Source of the DNA: Deltaproteobacteria bacterium
GTDB lineage: Bacteria; Desulfobacterota; Desulfovibrionia; Desulfovibrionales; Desulfovibrionaceae
Direction of reading: 5' to 3'
Assembly (NCBI GenBank): GCA_031266055.1
Contig: JAISBT010000202.1
Span: 1-43,427 of the forward strand
Length of the DNA: 43,427 nucleotides
Made by a program: the position numbers and the translations under genes. The notes under the pieces were generated by a model. It was not told the DNA's origin. It did not search any database and saw nothing but the letters and a program-made list of their open reading frames with translations. Positions within the stretch are counted from its first letter, which is position 1, and the number at the start of each line of letters is the position of its first letter. Positions 21,053 to 31,293 of the stretch are shown here, piece by piece.

Positions 21053-24000
21053 ACGCCGACTCAACTTCCAGACTGTTTTCAAAAGAGGCCAGAGCGGCAT
21101 TCAGCTCCGGCCCCGGCTGCACGCGGCAGCCGGACGGAAAACTCAACCGGCACCAATAATCCGGCCCGTACAGCACAAGCTCCGTTCCGACCTTTCCGCT
21201 GTGCCGGGCAAAAATATCTTTCAGCGCTCCAATATGCGTTTCCTTAAATTTCTCAAGACTAAGCCCAAGCTCCACCGGTTCTTCGCTCAAACGCACAACT
21301 TCCGGCAACGGACGTACCCGCGTGGCCTCCAGCTTGATTTCCCTTTCCACGTCGTCTTCCTGCTCGGGATCCTGCGTTTTCTGATACGCCTGCTGTACTT
21401 GCGCGGCAAGTTCCAGAAGGGCGTCCGGCTTAAGCAGATCCCGGCATTCAGCATAGGTTTTTTCAAAAAACACGCATTCATAAGAAGCCGTTAAATCGGC
21501 CACCTGGCAAAAGGCCATGCGCCTGCCCTTTTTCGTGGTTGTCTCTTTTACGCTCTGCACCAGAACAGCGCTCGTAAACGGAACACCCGGCGCAAGCTCG
21601 GAGCATTCCTCAAGAGGCATAAAATTCATCCGCCGCATATCGCGTATAAACGGCTGCAGGGGGTGGCTGGTCAAGTAAAAACCCAGAGCTTCCTTTTCAT
21701 AAAAACGTTTTTCCTCATCCGGCCATTCAGCCAGACCGGCCTCTTCACAATCAAAACCAAGGCCGCCCGGTTTTCTCTCTTGCTCCACGCCCAAAAAAGC
21801 CAGCATGGAATTCTGCCCGCTGCACTCATCTTTCTGCTTGCGCTGCGCCCTGAGTACGGCCAAATCCAGCGCAGCCGCCAGAGAAGAACGCGCGCAGCCC
21901 AAAACGTCAAAAGCGCCGGCCTTGATTAAATTTTCCAGAACCCTCTTGGTAACTTTACGCAAACTCACCCGGTTACACAAATCTAAAAGCGAAACAAACG
22001 AACCGCCTTTTTTCCTGATTTCCACAATTTCTCTGACCGCTTCTTCTCCAACATTTTTTATGCCGCTGAGGCCGAAGAGAATACGCCCGTCCCGCACGGA
22101 AAAACCGCTCAGACTTTCCTGTATGGACGGAGCTTCCACCTTTATGCCCATTTCTTTACATACAGCTATATATTTCAGCAGTTTATCCTGGTTGCCGATT
22201 TCTGAGGAAAGCAGGGCGGCCATAAACTCCGCCTTGTAATATACTTTTAAAAAAGCCGTATAATAGGAAATAAGCGCGTACGCGGCGGAATGTGACTTGT
22301 TGAAGCCGTATTCGCCGAATTTTTCCATCAGGGTGAAAATTTCATTGGCTTTGCCTTCGCTGACCTGGCGCTTTTTGGCTGCCTCCACAAATTTGGGACG
22401 CTCCGCGGACATGGCGGCCTTGTTTTTTCCGCCCATGATCCGGCGCAGTATATCCGCCCCTCCCATGGTATAGCCCGCGACAATCTGCGCGATCTGCATG
22501 ACCTGTTCCTGATAGACGATCACTCCGTAGGTGTCTTTGAGGCAGGTTTCCAGACTCGGCAGGGGATATGTCACTTCCAGCACCCCGTGCTTGCGCTGGA
22601 TGAACTCGCCGACCATGTTCGCGCCCAGAGGGCCCGGTCTGTACAGGGCAAGCATGGCGATAATGTCCTGAAACACGGTAGGGCGAAGCTGGCGCAAATA
22701 ACTGCGCATGCCGGAGCTTTCCACCTGAAAAATGCCGTCCACATCGCCCGCGGCATAAAGTTTATAGACCTTTTCATCATCCAGAGGCAAATTGTCCAGA
22801 TCCGGCACGGGTTTACCCTGAGCCGCGATAAAATCCAGGGTATCCTGGATGAGAGTCACGGTTTTGAGGCCGAGAAAGTCAAATTTGACCAGGCCCACCG
22901 CTTCCACAATTTTTTTGTCATACTGGGAAACAACTTCGCTGTCCTTGCCCCGGTAAAGCGGCAGATACTCCAGCATAGGTTTGTCCGAGATGACCAACCC
23001 GGCGGCGTGCGTGGAGGCGTGGCGCGCCAGGCCTTCGAGCCGCCTGGAGATGTCGATGAGCTTCCGTATTCCGGGGTCGGCCGCATAAAGCCCGGCCAGT
23101 TCCGGCTCTTCCTGCAAAGCCTTTTCCAGGGTCATGTCCAGCCTGTTGGGAATAAGTTTGGCGATTCTGTTCACCTCCGCCACCGGAAAACCCTGGGCGC
23201 GGCCTACGTCGCGCACCACCGCCTTGGCTTTCATCGTCCCGAAGGTAGTGATCTGCGCCACATAATCCTCTCCTCCATAAAGATCCGTGACGTATTTGAT
23301 GGTCTTGTGGCGGTTGCGTTCGCAAAAATCAACGTCTATATCCGGCAGGCTCACCCGCTCGGGGTTGAGAAAACGCTCGAACAAAAGATTATACGGGATG
23401 GGATCCAGATTGGTAATGCGTAAGGCCCAGGCCACCAGCGATCCGGCGGCGGATCCCCGGCCGGGGCCGACAGGAACCCCGTTATTCCGGCTCCAGTTTA
23501 TGAAATCCCACACAATCAGAAAATAGCCCTGGTAGCCCATTTTGGCGATGACCTCAAGTTCCATTTCCAGGCGCTTGCGGTATACGCTTTCGTCCACCGT
23601 GCCCTTCAGCAGCCGCAGCCGCTCTTCCAATCCGTCGCGGGAAAGCCTCCTGAACTCGTCATCCAGGGTGACTCCGGCCGGCACTGCGTACACAGGCAGA
23701 TGCGCTTCGTTGAATTCAAACTTGTAATCTTCGCACATTTCCGCAATGCGCATGGAATTATCCAAAACTTCCGGCGGCGCGAACTCAAACGCCCGCTCCA
23801 TTTCTTCCGTGGACTTGAAATACAGATCCATGGCGTCAAAACGCATGCGATCCTGATCAGACACCAGCTTCCTGGTCTGAATGCATAACAGCACGTCATG
23901 CGCTTCGTGATCGTCCCGGTTCAGATAATGGCAGTCATTGGTGGCCACCAGCGGAGTACGCGTGGTTTCCGCGAGCTCCATCAGCTTTGCGTTGGTTTTC

Positions 24001-24545
24001 TTTTGGACTTCCATGCCGTTTACCTGCATTTCCAGAAAAAAACGGTCAGGATAAATGGCCTTGTATTCGTTGAGCAGCGCCAAGGCTTCATCCATGCCCC
24101 TGTTTCTTATGGCGGCGGGTATCTCGCCGGCCAGACAGGCCGACAAGGCGACAAGGCCCTCGGAATAGCGCGCGAGCAGTTGTTTATCCACCCGCGGTCG
24201 ATAATAAAAACCATCCACAGCGCCCCTGGAAACCAGCTTTACCAGGTTATGGTAGCCGGTTCGGTTCCGGGCCAGCAAAACCAGGTGATAACGCTCCCGG
24301 CCCCGTTCAGGGCTTTTATCTTTGTGATCAGGGCAAACATAGACCTCGCAGCCTATAATCGGCTTAATGCCCGTAGCCAGCGCCTGTTTATAGAAAAAAA
24401 CAGCTCCGTAGAGGTTTCCGTGATCGGTAAGCGCCACGGCGGGCATCCCGAAATCTTTGGTCCGGCGGCACAAATCCCCCAGGCGTATGGCGCCGTCCAG
24501 CAGACTGTATTCGCTGTGACAATGCAGGTGGACAAAATCTGACAT
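21045..24545 (-). CDS. dnaE: DNA polymerase III alpha subunit
   Basis: This is the replicative polymerase catalytic subunit, 1166 residues. Domains in order: PHP domain from residue 4 (VHLHCHSEYSLLDGA); the C-family polymerase core with the catalytic aspartates in LPDIDVDF near residue 390 and fingers with VPVGPGRGSAAGS just before; a tandem helix-hairpin-helix region around 830-880 (KVTKRVLENLIKAGAFD); and an OB-fold near 1000-1060 (FTSAVLVQSVKETTTKKGRRM). The ATG at 24545 has no strong ribosome site. The last codons and stop lie in the compound repeat, so the C-terminal end may have been altered by it. Confidence 0.97.
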
Positions 24546-24723
24546 GCTGATGTTGTGTAAAAAATTTCTAGAGAATGTATAAGGCCAATTTCTCTTCTAA
24601 CAGTTTTTGGTTCGCCTAACAATGCTTTTAAGCGGAAAATTTTATAAAGTAATGCCCGAACAGGTCTTGCAAGACTTCTGAAAAAGTACATAATACCTGC
24701 GCTTGCATCGGAAAATTTGTCTT
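24546..24723. other. AT-rich dnaE upstream region, no gene
   Basis: This stretch is clearly richer in A/T than its surroundings, as expected for a promoter region. On the minus strand tttataaaat (about 24645) and ttatacatt (about 24575) are possible -10 boxes, but neither has a convincing -35. No reading frame here has a ribosome site. Confidence 0.4.
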
Positions 24724-24865
24724 TTACTGATATCCGCATTGAAAAGTAAACTTTTCCCTGCGGAGGATCGTCAACCGAAAAACGTGGTTTTCGGTTGACT
24801 CCCGCCGCTTCGCGGCGACATCAGCCGTCCGGCTGATGTTCAGATTTCCATGCGAAAATCTGTAA
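24724..24865. repeat. Compound repeat, 5' side of dnaE (inverted partner of 20911-21052)
   Basis: This is the reverse-complement copy of the repeat at the other end of dnaE. It includes gatatccgcattgaaaagta, the acgtggtttt palindrome with cgtcaaccgaaaa and ttttcggttgac arms, the ccgccgcttcgcggcg hairpin and catcagccgtccggctgatg. It ends 15 bases before the DUF362 gene, so its last hairpin (cagatttccatgcgaaaatctg) may lie in that gene's leader. Confidence 0.85.
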
Positions 24866-24880
24866 CTTGGGAGTGCATAT

Positions 24881-25840
24881 ATGAATCGGCGTACTTTTCT
24901 CAAATGGCAGATGCGGGGGATCGTTCTTGCGGGTACCGGGCTGGGTCTGGGAAATTCCTTGCTGTCCCTGGATGCGCTTGCCGCCTCTGAACCGGCAAGC
25001 CTTCAGGCAACGGGCGATTCCAGGCCGGACGTGGCCGTGATCAGGGGGGATCCCGCCGCCGCGGCCCGCGCGGCCGTAAACATGCTCGGCGGCATGTCCC
25101 GCTTTGTAAAGCCGGGGCAGAAGGTACTCATAAAACCCAACATGAGTTTCGCCCAAACTCCGGACAAAGCCACCACCACCCACCCGGAAGTGGTGCGTGA
25201 AATACTGGTCATGTGCAAGGAAGCCGGGGCCGGAAGCGTGCGCGTGCTTGACCATTCCCTGCAAAATCCGGCGCTGGCTTTGCAGCGCTCGGGCATTCTC
25301 GATGCCTGCAACTCCGTGCAAAGCGGCATCTGCCACCATCTCATGGATGCGGATTTTTATGTTGACGCGCCCCTGGAGGCGGCGCTCTCCATGCGCGAAA
25401 ACGCCTTTATGCGCGACGCGCTTGAGGCTGACGTCATCATTGCCGCGCCTGTTGCCAAAAGCCACGGCAGCACCGGGGTTTCGCTTTCGCTCAAGGGGCA
25501 GATGGGCCTTATTCTCAACCGCAGCTCCATGCATTCGCGCTATCCGCTGAGCACGTCCATTGTCGATCTGAATACCAAAGTCAAACCCCACCTGGCGGTT
25601 ATTGACGCCACCCGCGTACTGTCCACCGGCGGCCCCGGCGGCCCGGGCAAAGTTCTCCTCCCCGGAGAAATTATCGCCTCGGCTGACCCTGTGGCGGCCG
25701 ATTCCACCGCCGTGGCCTCCTATGAATGGGGCGGCATGCGAATAGCCCCCCGGCAGGTGGCCTACCTGCGCGAAGCGCATGACCGCGGCCTCGGGCGCAT
25801 GGATATTGAAAACCTGATCATCAGCAGAAATACTCTATGA
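24881..25840 (+). CDS. DUF362 protein with Tat signal
   Basis: A 319-residue DUF362 protein. Residues 1-35 form a twin-arginine signal (NRRTFLKW, then a Gly/Leu-rich stretch ending ALAAS), so it is predicted to be exported folded. The DUF362 core begins VAVIRGDP, with KPNMSFAQTPDKATTTHPEVV and LEADVIIAAPVAKSHGSTGVSLSLKGQMG. DUF362 proteins are often found with ferredoxins, and their chemistry is poorly known. No Fe-S cysteine motif is present. ATG follows tgggag. It overlaps the next gene by four bases (atga), so the two are translationally coupled. Confidence 0.9.
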   Translation: MNRRTFLKWQMRGIVLAGTGLGLGNSLLSLDALAASEPASLQATGDSRPDVAVIRGDPAAAARAAVNMLGGMSRFVKPGQKVLIKPNMSFAQTPDKATTTHPEVVREILVMCKEAGAGSVRVLDHSLQNPALALQRSGILDACNSVQSGICHHLMDADFYVDAPLEAALSMRENAFMRDALEADVIIAAPVAKSHGSTGVSLSLKGQMGLILNRSSMHSRYPLSTSIVDLNTKVKPHLAVIDATRVLSTGGPGGPGKVLLPGEIIASADPVAADSTAVASYEWGGMRIAPRQVAYLREAHDRGLGRMDIENLIISRNTL

Positions 25841-27576
25841 AAGCGTCCAAAAACAGATCCCGGCGGTTTTCCACCCAGCGGGTGATCCAAACGGCCAGTC
25901 TGCTTTTATTTTTGTACTTGCTCTCAACTGTGCTTTTTCCGCTTTCTTCCTCACTTCCGGGCACGTTGCCGGCGGAACTTTTTTTGCGCCTCGACCCTCT
26001 GGTCGCCCTGGCAATTCCCGTATCCGCGCGGGAACTGATCGGCAATCTGGTTCCAGGCCTGCTGGTATTGCTTTCCGCCATATTTTTCGGGCGCGTTTTT
26101 TGCGGATACCTCTGTCCCTTCGGGACTACCCTGGATTTTATGCGCATACTGCTGAATAAAATTTTCGGGACAAGACCCCGCCGGGACAAGGCCCGCGCTG
26201 AATCAGCCGGCCCTGTGCCGGGCGGACTGAAGTACCTGCTGCTGGCGATAATTTTGGGTTCAGCCGTCATAGGAGTGAACCAGAGCCACTGGCTTGCCCC
26301 CATCCCGCTCATTACACGCTTCTACGCGCTCCTGCTGCACCCGCTGCTTCTACTTGCGGCGAAAAGCGGCCTGGAAGCTGCAAAAACTCTGGCAACCATC
26401 CTCCCGGAAGAGATGAATCCGGCCTGGCTGCAATATATGCAGATACCCGCCCGCCATTTTTATACCCTGTACTTCCTGCTGCTTTTTTTTGCCTCGCTCT
26501 TCTGGCTGGAACGCCTGAAACCGCGTTTCTGGTGCAGCCGCCTCTGCCCGGCCGGCGCCCTGCTTTCCCTTTTAGACGCGCTGCCCCGCAGGCTTTTTCC
26601 TTTCCTGCCCCGCTGGGGACGCATGACCAGCGCCTGCATTAATTGCGGCAGTTGCGCGGCCGCCTGCCCGACCGGGGCCATCGAACCCGCGGGAGAAAAA
26701 ACCCGCGCCGGAGAATGCATCGCCTGCCGCCATTGCGCGGAAGTCTGCCCGGCCGGGGCTGTACGCTTCGGGTTTTCCGCTTCTTCCGGCTCCCTTTGTT
26801 CAACCCGCCTGCCCTCCAGGCGTTTCTTCCTGGCCGGCGCGGGCGCGGGCGTTTTACTCTCCGGAACCGGACTGTCCGGCACGGGAAATCTGCTCAAAGA
26901 CGTGGGCCAGGGCAGCCTGTGGTCAAGCAGTTGCATCCGCCCGCCCGGATCGCTGCCTGAACCGGACTTCCTGAAACGTTGCCTGCGCTGCGGGGAATGC
27001 ATGAAAGCCTGCCCCAGTAACGGCTTGCAGCCGACCTGGTTTGCCGCCGGAGTTGACGGAGCGTTCAGCCCCATCCTGATACCCCGGCGCGGTCCCTGTG
27101 AACCGGACTGCAACGTCTGCGGACTGGTTTGCCCCACCGGAGCCATCCAGGCCCTGGCCCTGCCGGACAAACAACAGGCCAAGCTCGGCACCGCGGTTGT
27201 CATGCAGGAAAGATGCCTTGCCTATGCCGAAGGCAAACGTTGCGTGGTCTGCCAGGAAGTTTGCCCTTACGGTTCCATACGCCTTGAACAGCCGCCGGGC
27301 AGACCGGGCGCCGTTCCTTCCGGCGTGCCTGCGCCTGTGGTGAACCCGGTAAAATGCTTCGGCTGCGGTTATTGCGAACACCACTGCCCGGTGCGCATTC
27401 CGGCTGTTGTGGTTTACCCGCTCAACGCCCTGAGATTCACCGGGACAAATTACCGGCAGCTCGCGCAACAGGCCGGACTGGAACTTAACCCCGTAAGCGG
27501 CGATGCACCCCCGGAAGACTACGCCGGGCCGCCGGATAACTCCGCAGGAGGACTGCCGCCCGGCTTCACGGAGTAA
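25837..27576 (+). CDS. Fused NapH/NapG-like membrane iron-sulfur protein
   Basis: A 579-residue membrane redox protein. Residues 1-260 resemble NapH: several helices with CGYLCP at 89-94 and a second CSRLCP near 232. Two [4Fe-4S] motifs follow (about 267 and 294). Near 328 an RRFFLAGAGAG sequence resembles an internal Tat-type anchor. The rest resembles NapG: CLRCGECMKACP (about 382), CNVCGLVCPTGA, a long-spaced CLAYAEGKRCVVCQEVCP, and CFGCGYCEHHCP (about 508). I infer electron transfer from quinol across the membrane to exported partners, here the DUF362 protein and nitroreductase. The NapHG comparison is by motif, not by search. Confidence 0.85.
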   Translation: MKASKNRSRRFSTQRVIQTASLLLFLYLLSTVLFPLSSSLPGTLPAELFLRLDPLVALAIPVSARELIGNLVPGLLVLLSAIFFGRVFCGYLCPFGTTLDFMRILLNKIFGTRPRRDKARAESAGPVPGGLKYLLLAIILGSAVIGVNQSHWLAPIPLITRFYALLLHPLLLLAAKSGLEAAKTLATILPEEMNPAWLQYMQIPARHFYTLYFLLLFFASLFWLERLKPRFWCSRLCPAGALLSLLDALPRRLFPFLPRWGRMTSACINCGSCAAACPTGAIEPAGEKTRAGECIACRHCAEVCPAGAVRFGFSASSGSLCSTRLPSRRFFLAGAGAGVLLSGTGLSGTGNLLKDVGQGSLWSSSCIRPPGSLPEPDFLKRCLRCGECMKACPSNGLQPTWFAAGVDGAFSPILIPRRGPCEPDCNVCGLVCPTGAIQALALPDKQQAKLGTAVVMQERCLAYAEGKRCVVCQEVCPYGSIRLEQPPGRPGAVPSGVPAPVVNPVKCFGCGYCEHHCPVRIPAVVVYPLNALRFTGTNYRQLAQQAGLELNPVSGDAPPEDYAGPPDNSAGGLPPGFTE

Positions 27577-27581
27577 TTCCA

Positions 27582-27622
27582 ATTCCAGATAGAAATTGCA
27601 GGACGCAATTTGTATCTGGAAT
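27582..27622. repeat. Hairpin repeat of the ATTCC family (copy c)
   Basis: Arms attccagatagaaattgc (27582-27599) and gcaatttgtatctggaat (27605-27622) pair with one mismatch. It is the counterpart of 1291-1327 and lies just past the stop of the NapHG-like gene, where it might also act as an RNA 3' end. Further palindromes follow up to 27745 (aaaggggcaccgccccttt, aagggacgttacgtccctt, gccggggcaaagccccggc). Confidence 0.75.
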
Positions 27623-27770
27623 CCGATATCACGTGAATGCCTCCGGCGGCCAAAGGGGCACCGCCCCTTTGGAATCCCCGCAAGGGACGTTACGTCCCTT
27701 GACCCTGTTCAGCCGGGGCAAAGCCCCGGCAATATTTCGTCAAAATCGGCTAACTATAAGGAGAGACATA

Positions 27771-28463
27771 ATGCAACGCAGAACATTTTTCGGCCTGGCC
27801 GCCACTGCGGCTTTTTCGGTTCTGGCCGCGCGGGAGGTTTTCGGCGCGGTTCTGGCCCCGACAACTACCGGAAACAACCCCAAATTTATACCGCTGGAGG
27901 CAATAATCCCGGATACGCCTCAAGCTGCCGGCGCGGTTGTATCCTTGCCCCAGCCGGATAAAACCGGAGGCGCCCCCCTGATGCAGACCCTCGCGCAGCG
28001 CCGGGCCACCCGTGAACTGCACGGTTTGGAAAACGGAGGAAAAGCAATTTCAGGGCATATGCTCAGCAACCTCCTCTGGGCCGCCTGGGGCGTAAACCGC
28101 GCGGACGGCAAGCGTACCGCGCCGACAGCCCGTAACAGCCAGGCCGCCGATGTGTACGTCGCCCTCAAGAGCGGCATCTGGCTTTACAACGCCCGGAAAA
28201 ATCAACTGGAACTGCAAGTGGCGAAAGATGTGCGCGAAGCTTTGGGCAAAGCCCCGCTGACTTTAATCTACGCCGCCCAGAACGACTTTTTCGGCGCGAT
28301 GTCCGTAGGTTCGCTGTATCAGAATGCCGGGCTTTACTGCGCTTCGGAGGGATTGGGCAATGTCGTGCGCGCCTCCAACACCGGCGTGGTGGACAAACTT
28401 ATCAAACTGCCCGATGACTACAAAATATGGGTAACGCAGTCCATTGGCTGGCCCGCGCCCTGA
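27771..28463 (+). CDS. Nitroreductase-family protein with Tat signal
   Basis: A 230-residue protein of the FMN-dependent nitroreductase/SagB fold. Residues 1-26 look like a Tat signal (QRRTFFGLAATAAFSVLAA). The core has MQTLAQRRATRELHG, the usual N-terminal substrate and FMN motif, then LLWAAWGVNR and TAPTARNSQAADVYVAL, and closes SEGLGNVVRASN, typical of the family. ATG at 27771 follows aaggagag. It probably belongs with the two upstream genes, although 194 bases of repeats intervene. An exported nitroreductase cannot use cytoplasmic NADH, so the NapHG-like protein is a plausible electron donor (inference). Confidence 0.88.
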   Translation: MQRRTFFGLAATAAFSVLAAREVFGAVLAPTTTGNNPKFIPLEAIIPDTPQAAGAVVSLPQPDKTGGAPLMQTLAQRRATRELHGLENGGKAISGHMLSNLLWAAWGVNRADGKRTAPTARNSQAADVYVALKSGIWLYNARKNQLELQVAKDVREALGKAPLTLIYAAQNDFFGAMSVGSLYQNAGLYCASEGLGNVVRASNTGVVDKLIKLPDDYKIWVTQSIGWPAP

Positions 28464-28485
28464 TTACCCTTCCAGCACAAACCCG

Positions 28486-28600
28486 CTTCAGCCGTTGCGA
28501 CGAAGGAAGCTACGGATGAAGACAGCAGCGATGCTTCAGCCGTTGCGACGAAGGAAGCTGCGGATGAAGACAGCAGCGATGCTTCAGCCGGCCGCCCGCA
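28486..28600. repeat. 48-bp tandem repeat, two full copies plus a partial third
   Basis: The unit cttcagccgttgcgacgaag... repeats at 28486 and 28534 with one base change and resumes at 28582 for about nine bases. It lies between the convergent nitroreductase and response-regulator genes. The length is a multiple of three, but no ribosome site supports coding. Next to it, 28615-28653 is a copy of the repeat also seen at 10783-10812 and 41538-41577. Confidence 0.85.
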
Positions 28601-28614
28601 CGGCGGCCGGCGTG

Positions 28615-28653
28615 GCGCACCCTGCGGAGTTGCGACTATTTTCGCTTGACGCT
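28615..28653 (-). repeat. Dispersed repeat, free-standing copy of the one inside the second NapHG-like gene
   Basis: On the minus strand this reads agcgtcaagcgaaaatagtc and continues gcaactccgcagggtgcgc. It aligns with 41538-41577 with few mismatches and with 10783-10812 over its second half. It lies directly before the stop codon of the KdpE-like gene. Confidence 0.65.
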
Positions 28654-28656
28654 GCC

Positions 28657-29364
28657 CTACACGCCGTCATCTTGCAGCCTTACCATACGGTACCCGATGC
28701 CGAGATGCGTTTTCAGCAATAAAGGTTCCGAACGTTTTTTTTCGATTTTTTTGCGCAGAGACGCCATAAACACGCGTAACGACTGCGTGGTGCTTTCAAA
28801 ATCACTGGCCCATATCTCCTGCAAAATATACCTGTGCGTCAGCACCTTGCCCACATTGCGCGAGAGCAGGTATAACAGCTTGTATTCCATGGGCGTGAGG
28901 TGAATTTCCATATTGTCCACAAAGACGGAATTTGCGGCGTAGTCAATGCGTAATCCGCCGTTGACAAAGACATTCGCGCCTTTTTGCGGGCTGTTGTCAT
29001 AGCTCATCTTGCGCAGAGCCGCGCGCACGCGCGCCATAAGCTCCTCCACGCTGAAAGGTTTGGTCAGGTAATCATCGGCCCCGGCGTCCAGAGCCGCTAT
29101 TTTGTCATGAATCTCGCCGCGCGCGCTGACCACGATAATCGGATTATTCGTCCACATCCGCAGCCTGGCGATGATATCTACCCCGTCCATATCCGGCAGT
29201 CCCAAATCCAGAATGAACAATTCCGGCTGCAGGGAAACCGCCTCCATAATTGCCTCGGCGCCGTCGCGGGCATGGCCGACTTTATATCCGAACATGGTCA
29301 GGGCGGTCGTGATGAGGCTCCTGACCGCGCCGTCATCCTCAACTACCAGTATATTCGCTTTCAA
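28657..29364 (-). CDS. KdpE-like OmpR-family response regulator
   Basis: A 235-residue DNA-binding response regulator. The receiver domain has the acidic pair at residues 9-11, phospho-acceptor Asp53 in FILDLGLPDMDG and Lys in DDYLTKPFSVEEL. The winged-helix output domain contains LTPMEYKLLYLLSRNVGKVLTH and ends LGIGYRMV. The best start is TTG at 29364, eight bases after agaggagg; the ATG-like starts upstream lie within the kinase gene. It overlaps the kinase by 26 bases. The closest recognised pair is KdpDE, but no kdpFABC is nearby, so its targets are unknown. Confidence 0.9.
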   Translation of the reverse strand: MKANILVVEDDGAVRSLITTALTMFGYKVGHARDGAEAIMEAVSLQPELFILDLGLPDMDGVDIIARLRMWTNNPIIVVSARGEIHDKIAALDAGADDYLTKPFSVEELMARVRAALRKMSYDNSPQKGANVFVNGGLRIDYAANSVFVDNMEIHLTPMEYKLLYLLSRNVGKVLTHRYILQEIWASDFESTTQSLRVFMASLRKKIEKKRSEPLLLKTHLGIGYRMVRLQDDGV

Positions 29365-30916
29365 TGCCCGCCTCCTCTGAATGCAGAGCAAAACTGACCA
29401 CCGCGCCGTTCGGAACATTGTCCGTTATATGAATCGTACCGCCATGGGCGCGGACAATCGACTGGCAAAGCGGTAACCCCAGGCCGATGCCGCGGCGGCT
29501 GTCGCCTGATTTTTTGTTGCTTGTATAGAACATTTCGAATACTTTTTGTTTGTCGCCGTCACGGATTCCGCTCCCCGTATCCGCCACCTCCACAATAGCC
29601 TGCGCATCGCGCTGGAAGGCCTTTATTCTTATATCGGAGCCGGCAGGCGTATATTTGACGGCATTATCCACGATATTGACAAGCACCTGCACCAAGAGCC
29701 TGGCGTCTATCTTCACAATAAGCAGTTCGTCCGGCATTTCAAGATAAATATTATGCCCTTTGGCGCGCCTTGCTACGCAATTTAATGATTCCTGGATAAT
29801 TTCCTGCAATACTTCATATTCCGTATTGATGGTCATTACTCCGTTATCAATGCGTGTTACAAAAAGTAAATTCTCTACAAGATTGATCAACCATTCAGAA
29901 TCGCTGTAAATGTTTTGATATAACTGCCGGCGCAACTCCGGCTCAATTTTATCCGCATTGCTCAAAAGAATGTCCGCATTGCCAGATATGCTTGTCAACG
30001 GCGTGCGCAGGTCGTGGGAAATGCTGCGCAGGAGGTTTGCCCGCAGACGTTCCGCTTTGGCATCCTGCGCGATGCGTTCATTAAACAAATGTAAATTGTA
30101 TTTTTCCAGCGACAGCGCTATTTCATCCAGCATAGCCAGAACCACATTGTATTCAAAGCCTGCGATACGTTTATTATGATCAACGATAATGCACGTAACG
30201 GCAAAAATCGTTTTCCCGCTCATTATTTTAAAACAAACGGCTTTTTTCCCATTTTTTATCCCGATGAGCGTGCTTTTTTCCTCGTTTCCGGCAACAAACC
30301 GCTCCAATGTATTTTTATCCGGCCAAAAATCTTCAGAAACAAAATCCGCATCATTTTCTGAACTCTTGACCATTGGTTGCAATAATCTTCCATCCGATAC
30401 CGGGAATATCAGGATGGTATGTTCAAGCATTTGATGCAGTTGGGTTAAAGCGACATGATAAAGATCATCCATATTCTGGGCCTGCTGCAGATGCTGGCTG
30501 GTTTCAAGCAGGATATCCAAGCGGCGGGTTTCCAGCATTTCCCTGTCCAACTGGCTGCGGAACAGCGTCATGACATAATTTGCAATCAGGGAAGCGATCA
30601 GCATGACCACTGTTGTTATGGAATATTGCAAGTCATATACGCGAAAATTGAAAATGGGATCGGCATACAGGCAATTAAACAAAAGCACGCCGCTGACCGA
30701 TGCCAGAACCCCGTATGTCCAGCTGGACGCGATAGAAGAAATCAGCAGGATGCCGATAATATAAATTGATATGATATTGGCCTCACTCAGGCGCAAGGAG
30801 TGAAGCAGGAACCCGATGAGTGAACAGACGCCCAAAATGAATACGGACATGAACGCGTCGCGCCAGGTCGTATCCGCCTTCAACCGGTTTTTTTTCTGCA
30901 GCGCTTTGACGAGCAT
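29339..30916 (-). CDS. KdpD-like sensor histidine kinase lacking the N-terminal Kdp domain
   Basis: A 525-residue kinase. Residues about 22-118 form the four-helix DUF4118 membrane unit of KdpD (FLLHSLRLSEANIISIYIIG, then YADPIFNFRVYD). Residues 130-275 form a GAF-like sensor region. The kinase core has His301 in SISHDLRTPLT, the N box VNIVDNAVKYTPAG, and G boxes DTGSGI and GIGLGLPL. The cytosolic KdpD nucleotide/Usp domains of full-length KdpD are missing, so it is about 370 residues shorter. ATG at 30916 follows ggagag. Confidence 0.9.
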   Translation of the reverse strand: MLVKALQKKNRLKADTTWRDAFMSVFILGVCSLIGFLLHSLRLSEANIISIYIIGILLISSIASSWTYGVLASVSGVLLFNCLYADPIFNFRVYDLQYSITTVVMLIASLIANYVMTLFRSQLDREMLETRRLDILLETSQHLQQAQNMDDLYHVALTQLHQMLEHTILIFPVSDGRLLQPMVKSSENDADFVSEDFWPDKNTLERFVAGNEEKSTLIGIKNGKKAVCFKIMSGKTIFAVTCIIVDHNKRIAGFEYNVVLAMLDEIALSLEKYNLHLFNERIAQDAKAERLRANLLRSISHDLRTPLTSISGNADILLSNADKIEPELRRQLYQNIYSDSEWLINLVENLLFVTRIDNGVMTINTEYEVLQEIIQESLNCVARRAKGHNIYLEMPDELLIVKIDARLLVQVLVNIVDNAVKYTPAGSDIRIKAFQRDAQAIVEVADTGSGIRDGDKQKVFEMFYTSNKKSGDSRRGIGLGLPLCQSIVRAHGGTIHITDNVPNGAVVSFALHSEEAGIESEYTGS

Positions 30917-31106
30917 GCGCGATACACTCTCCGCTTTCGGTCTTTCTTGCGGCAGTCTGCCGCATGGAAAAAATCGTACACCCCGGAATCATTTTTGAGG
31001 AAACATGGCTCCCTTTTTCAGGTTGTCTTTATGCCGCCTTAACACGGCATAAAAAACACGTATTTATATAATATTTAAAATACAATTGGTTAGATGACGG
31101 GATAAA

Positions 31107-31148
31107 TTGACAGCGCAACAAGTTTACCAATAATTCAGGTGAATTATT
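31107..31148 (+). promoter_or_regulatory. Promoter with overlapping inverted repeat upstream of the small membrane peptide
   Basis: Consensus ttgaca (31107-31112) is followed after 18 bases by taattc (31131-31136). The -10 is overlapped by a perfect inverted repeat AATAATTC-AGGT-GAATTATT (31129-31148), well placed for a regulator. The region lies between the divergent KdpD-like kinase gene and the small peptide gene. Confidence 0.45.
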
Positions 31149-31293
31149 ACGAAAATGATCTTTTCGGGAATCCTAACGAAAATTTTATGCCAGTTATGGC
31201 AACTTTAACGCAACAGAAATTCCACATATCTTTGCGTCGGGATATGCTGGCCGCCAACAATGTGAATAAAAACACAAACCAAGGAGGCGTATT

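Noticed and set aside
22587-23423. Plus-strand frame of 278 residues opposite dnaE
   Set aside because: Antisense to the DnaE catalytic core, which is intact and conserved.
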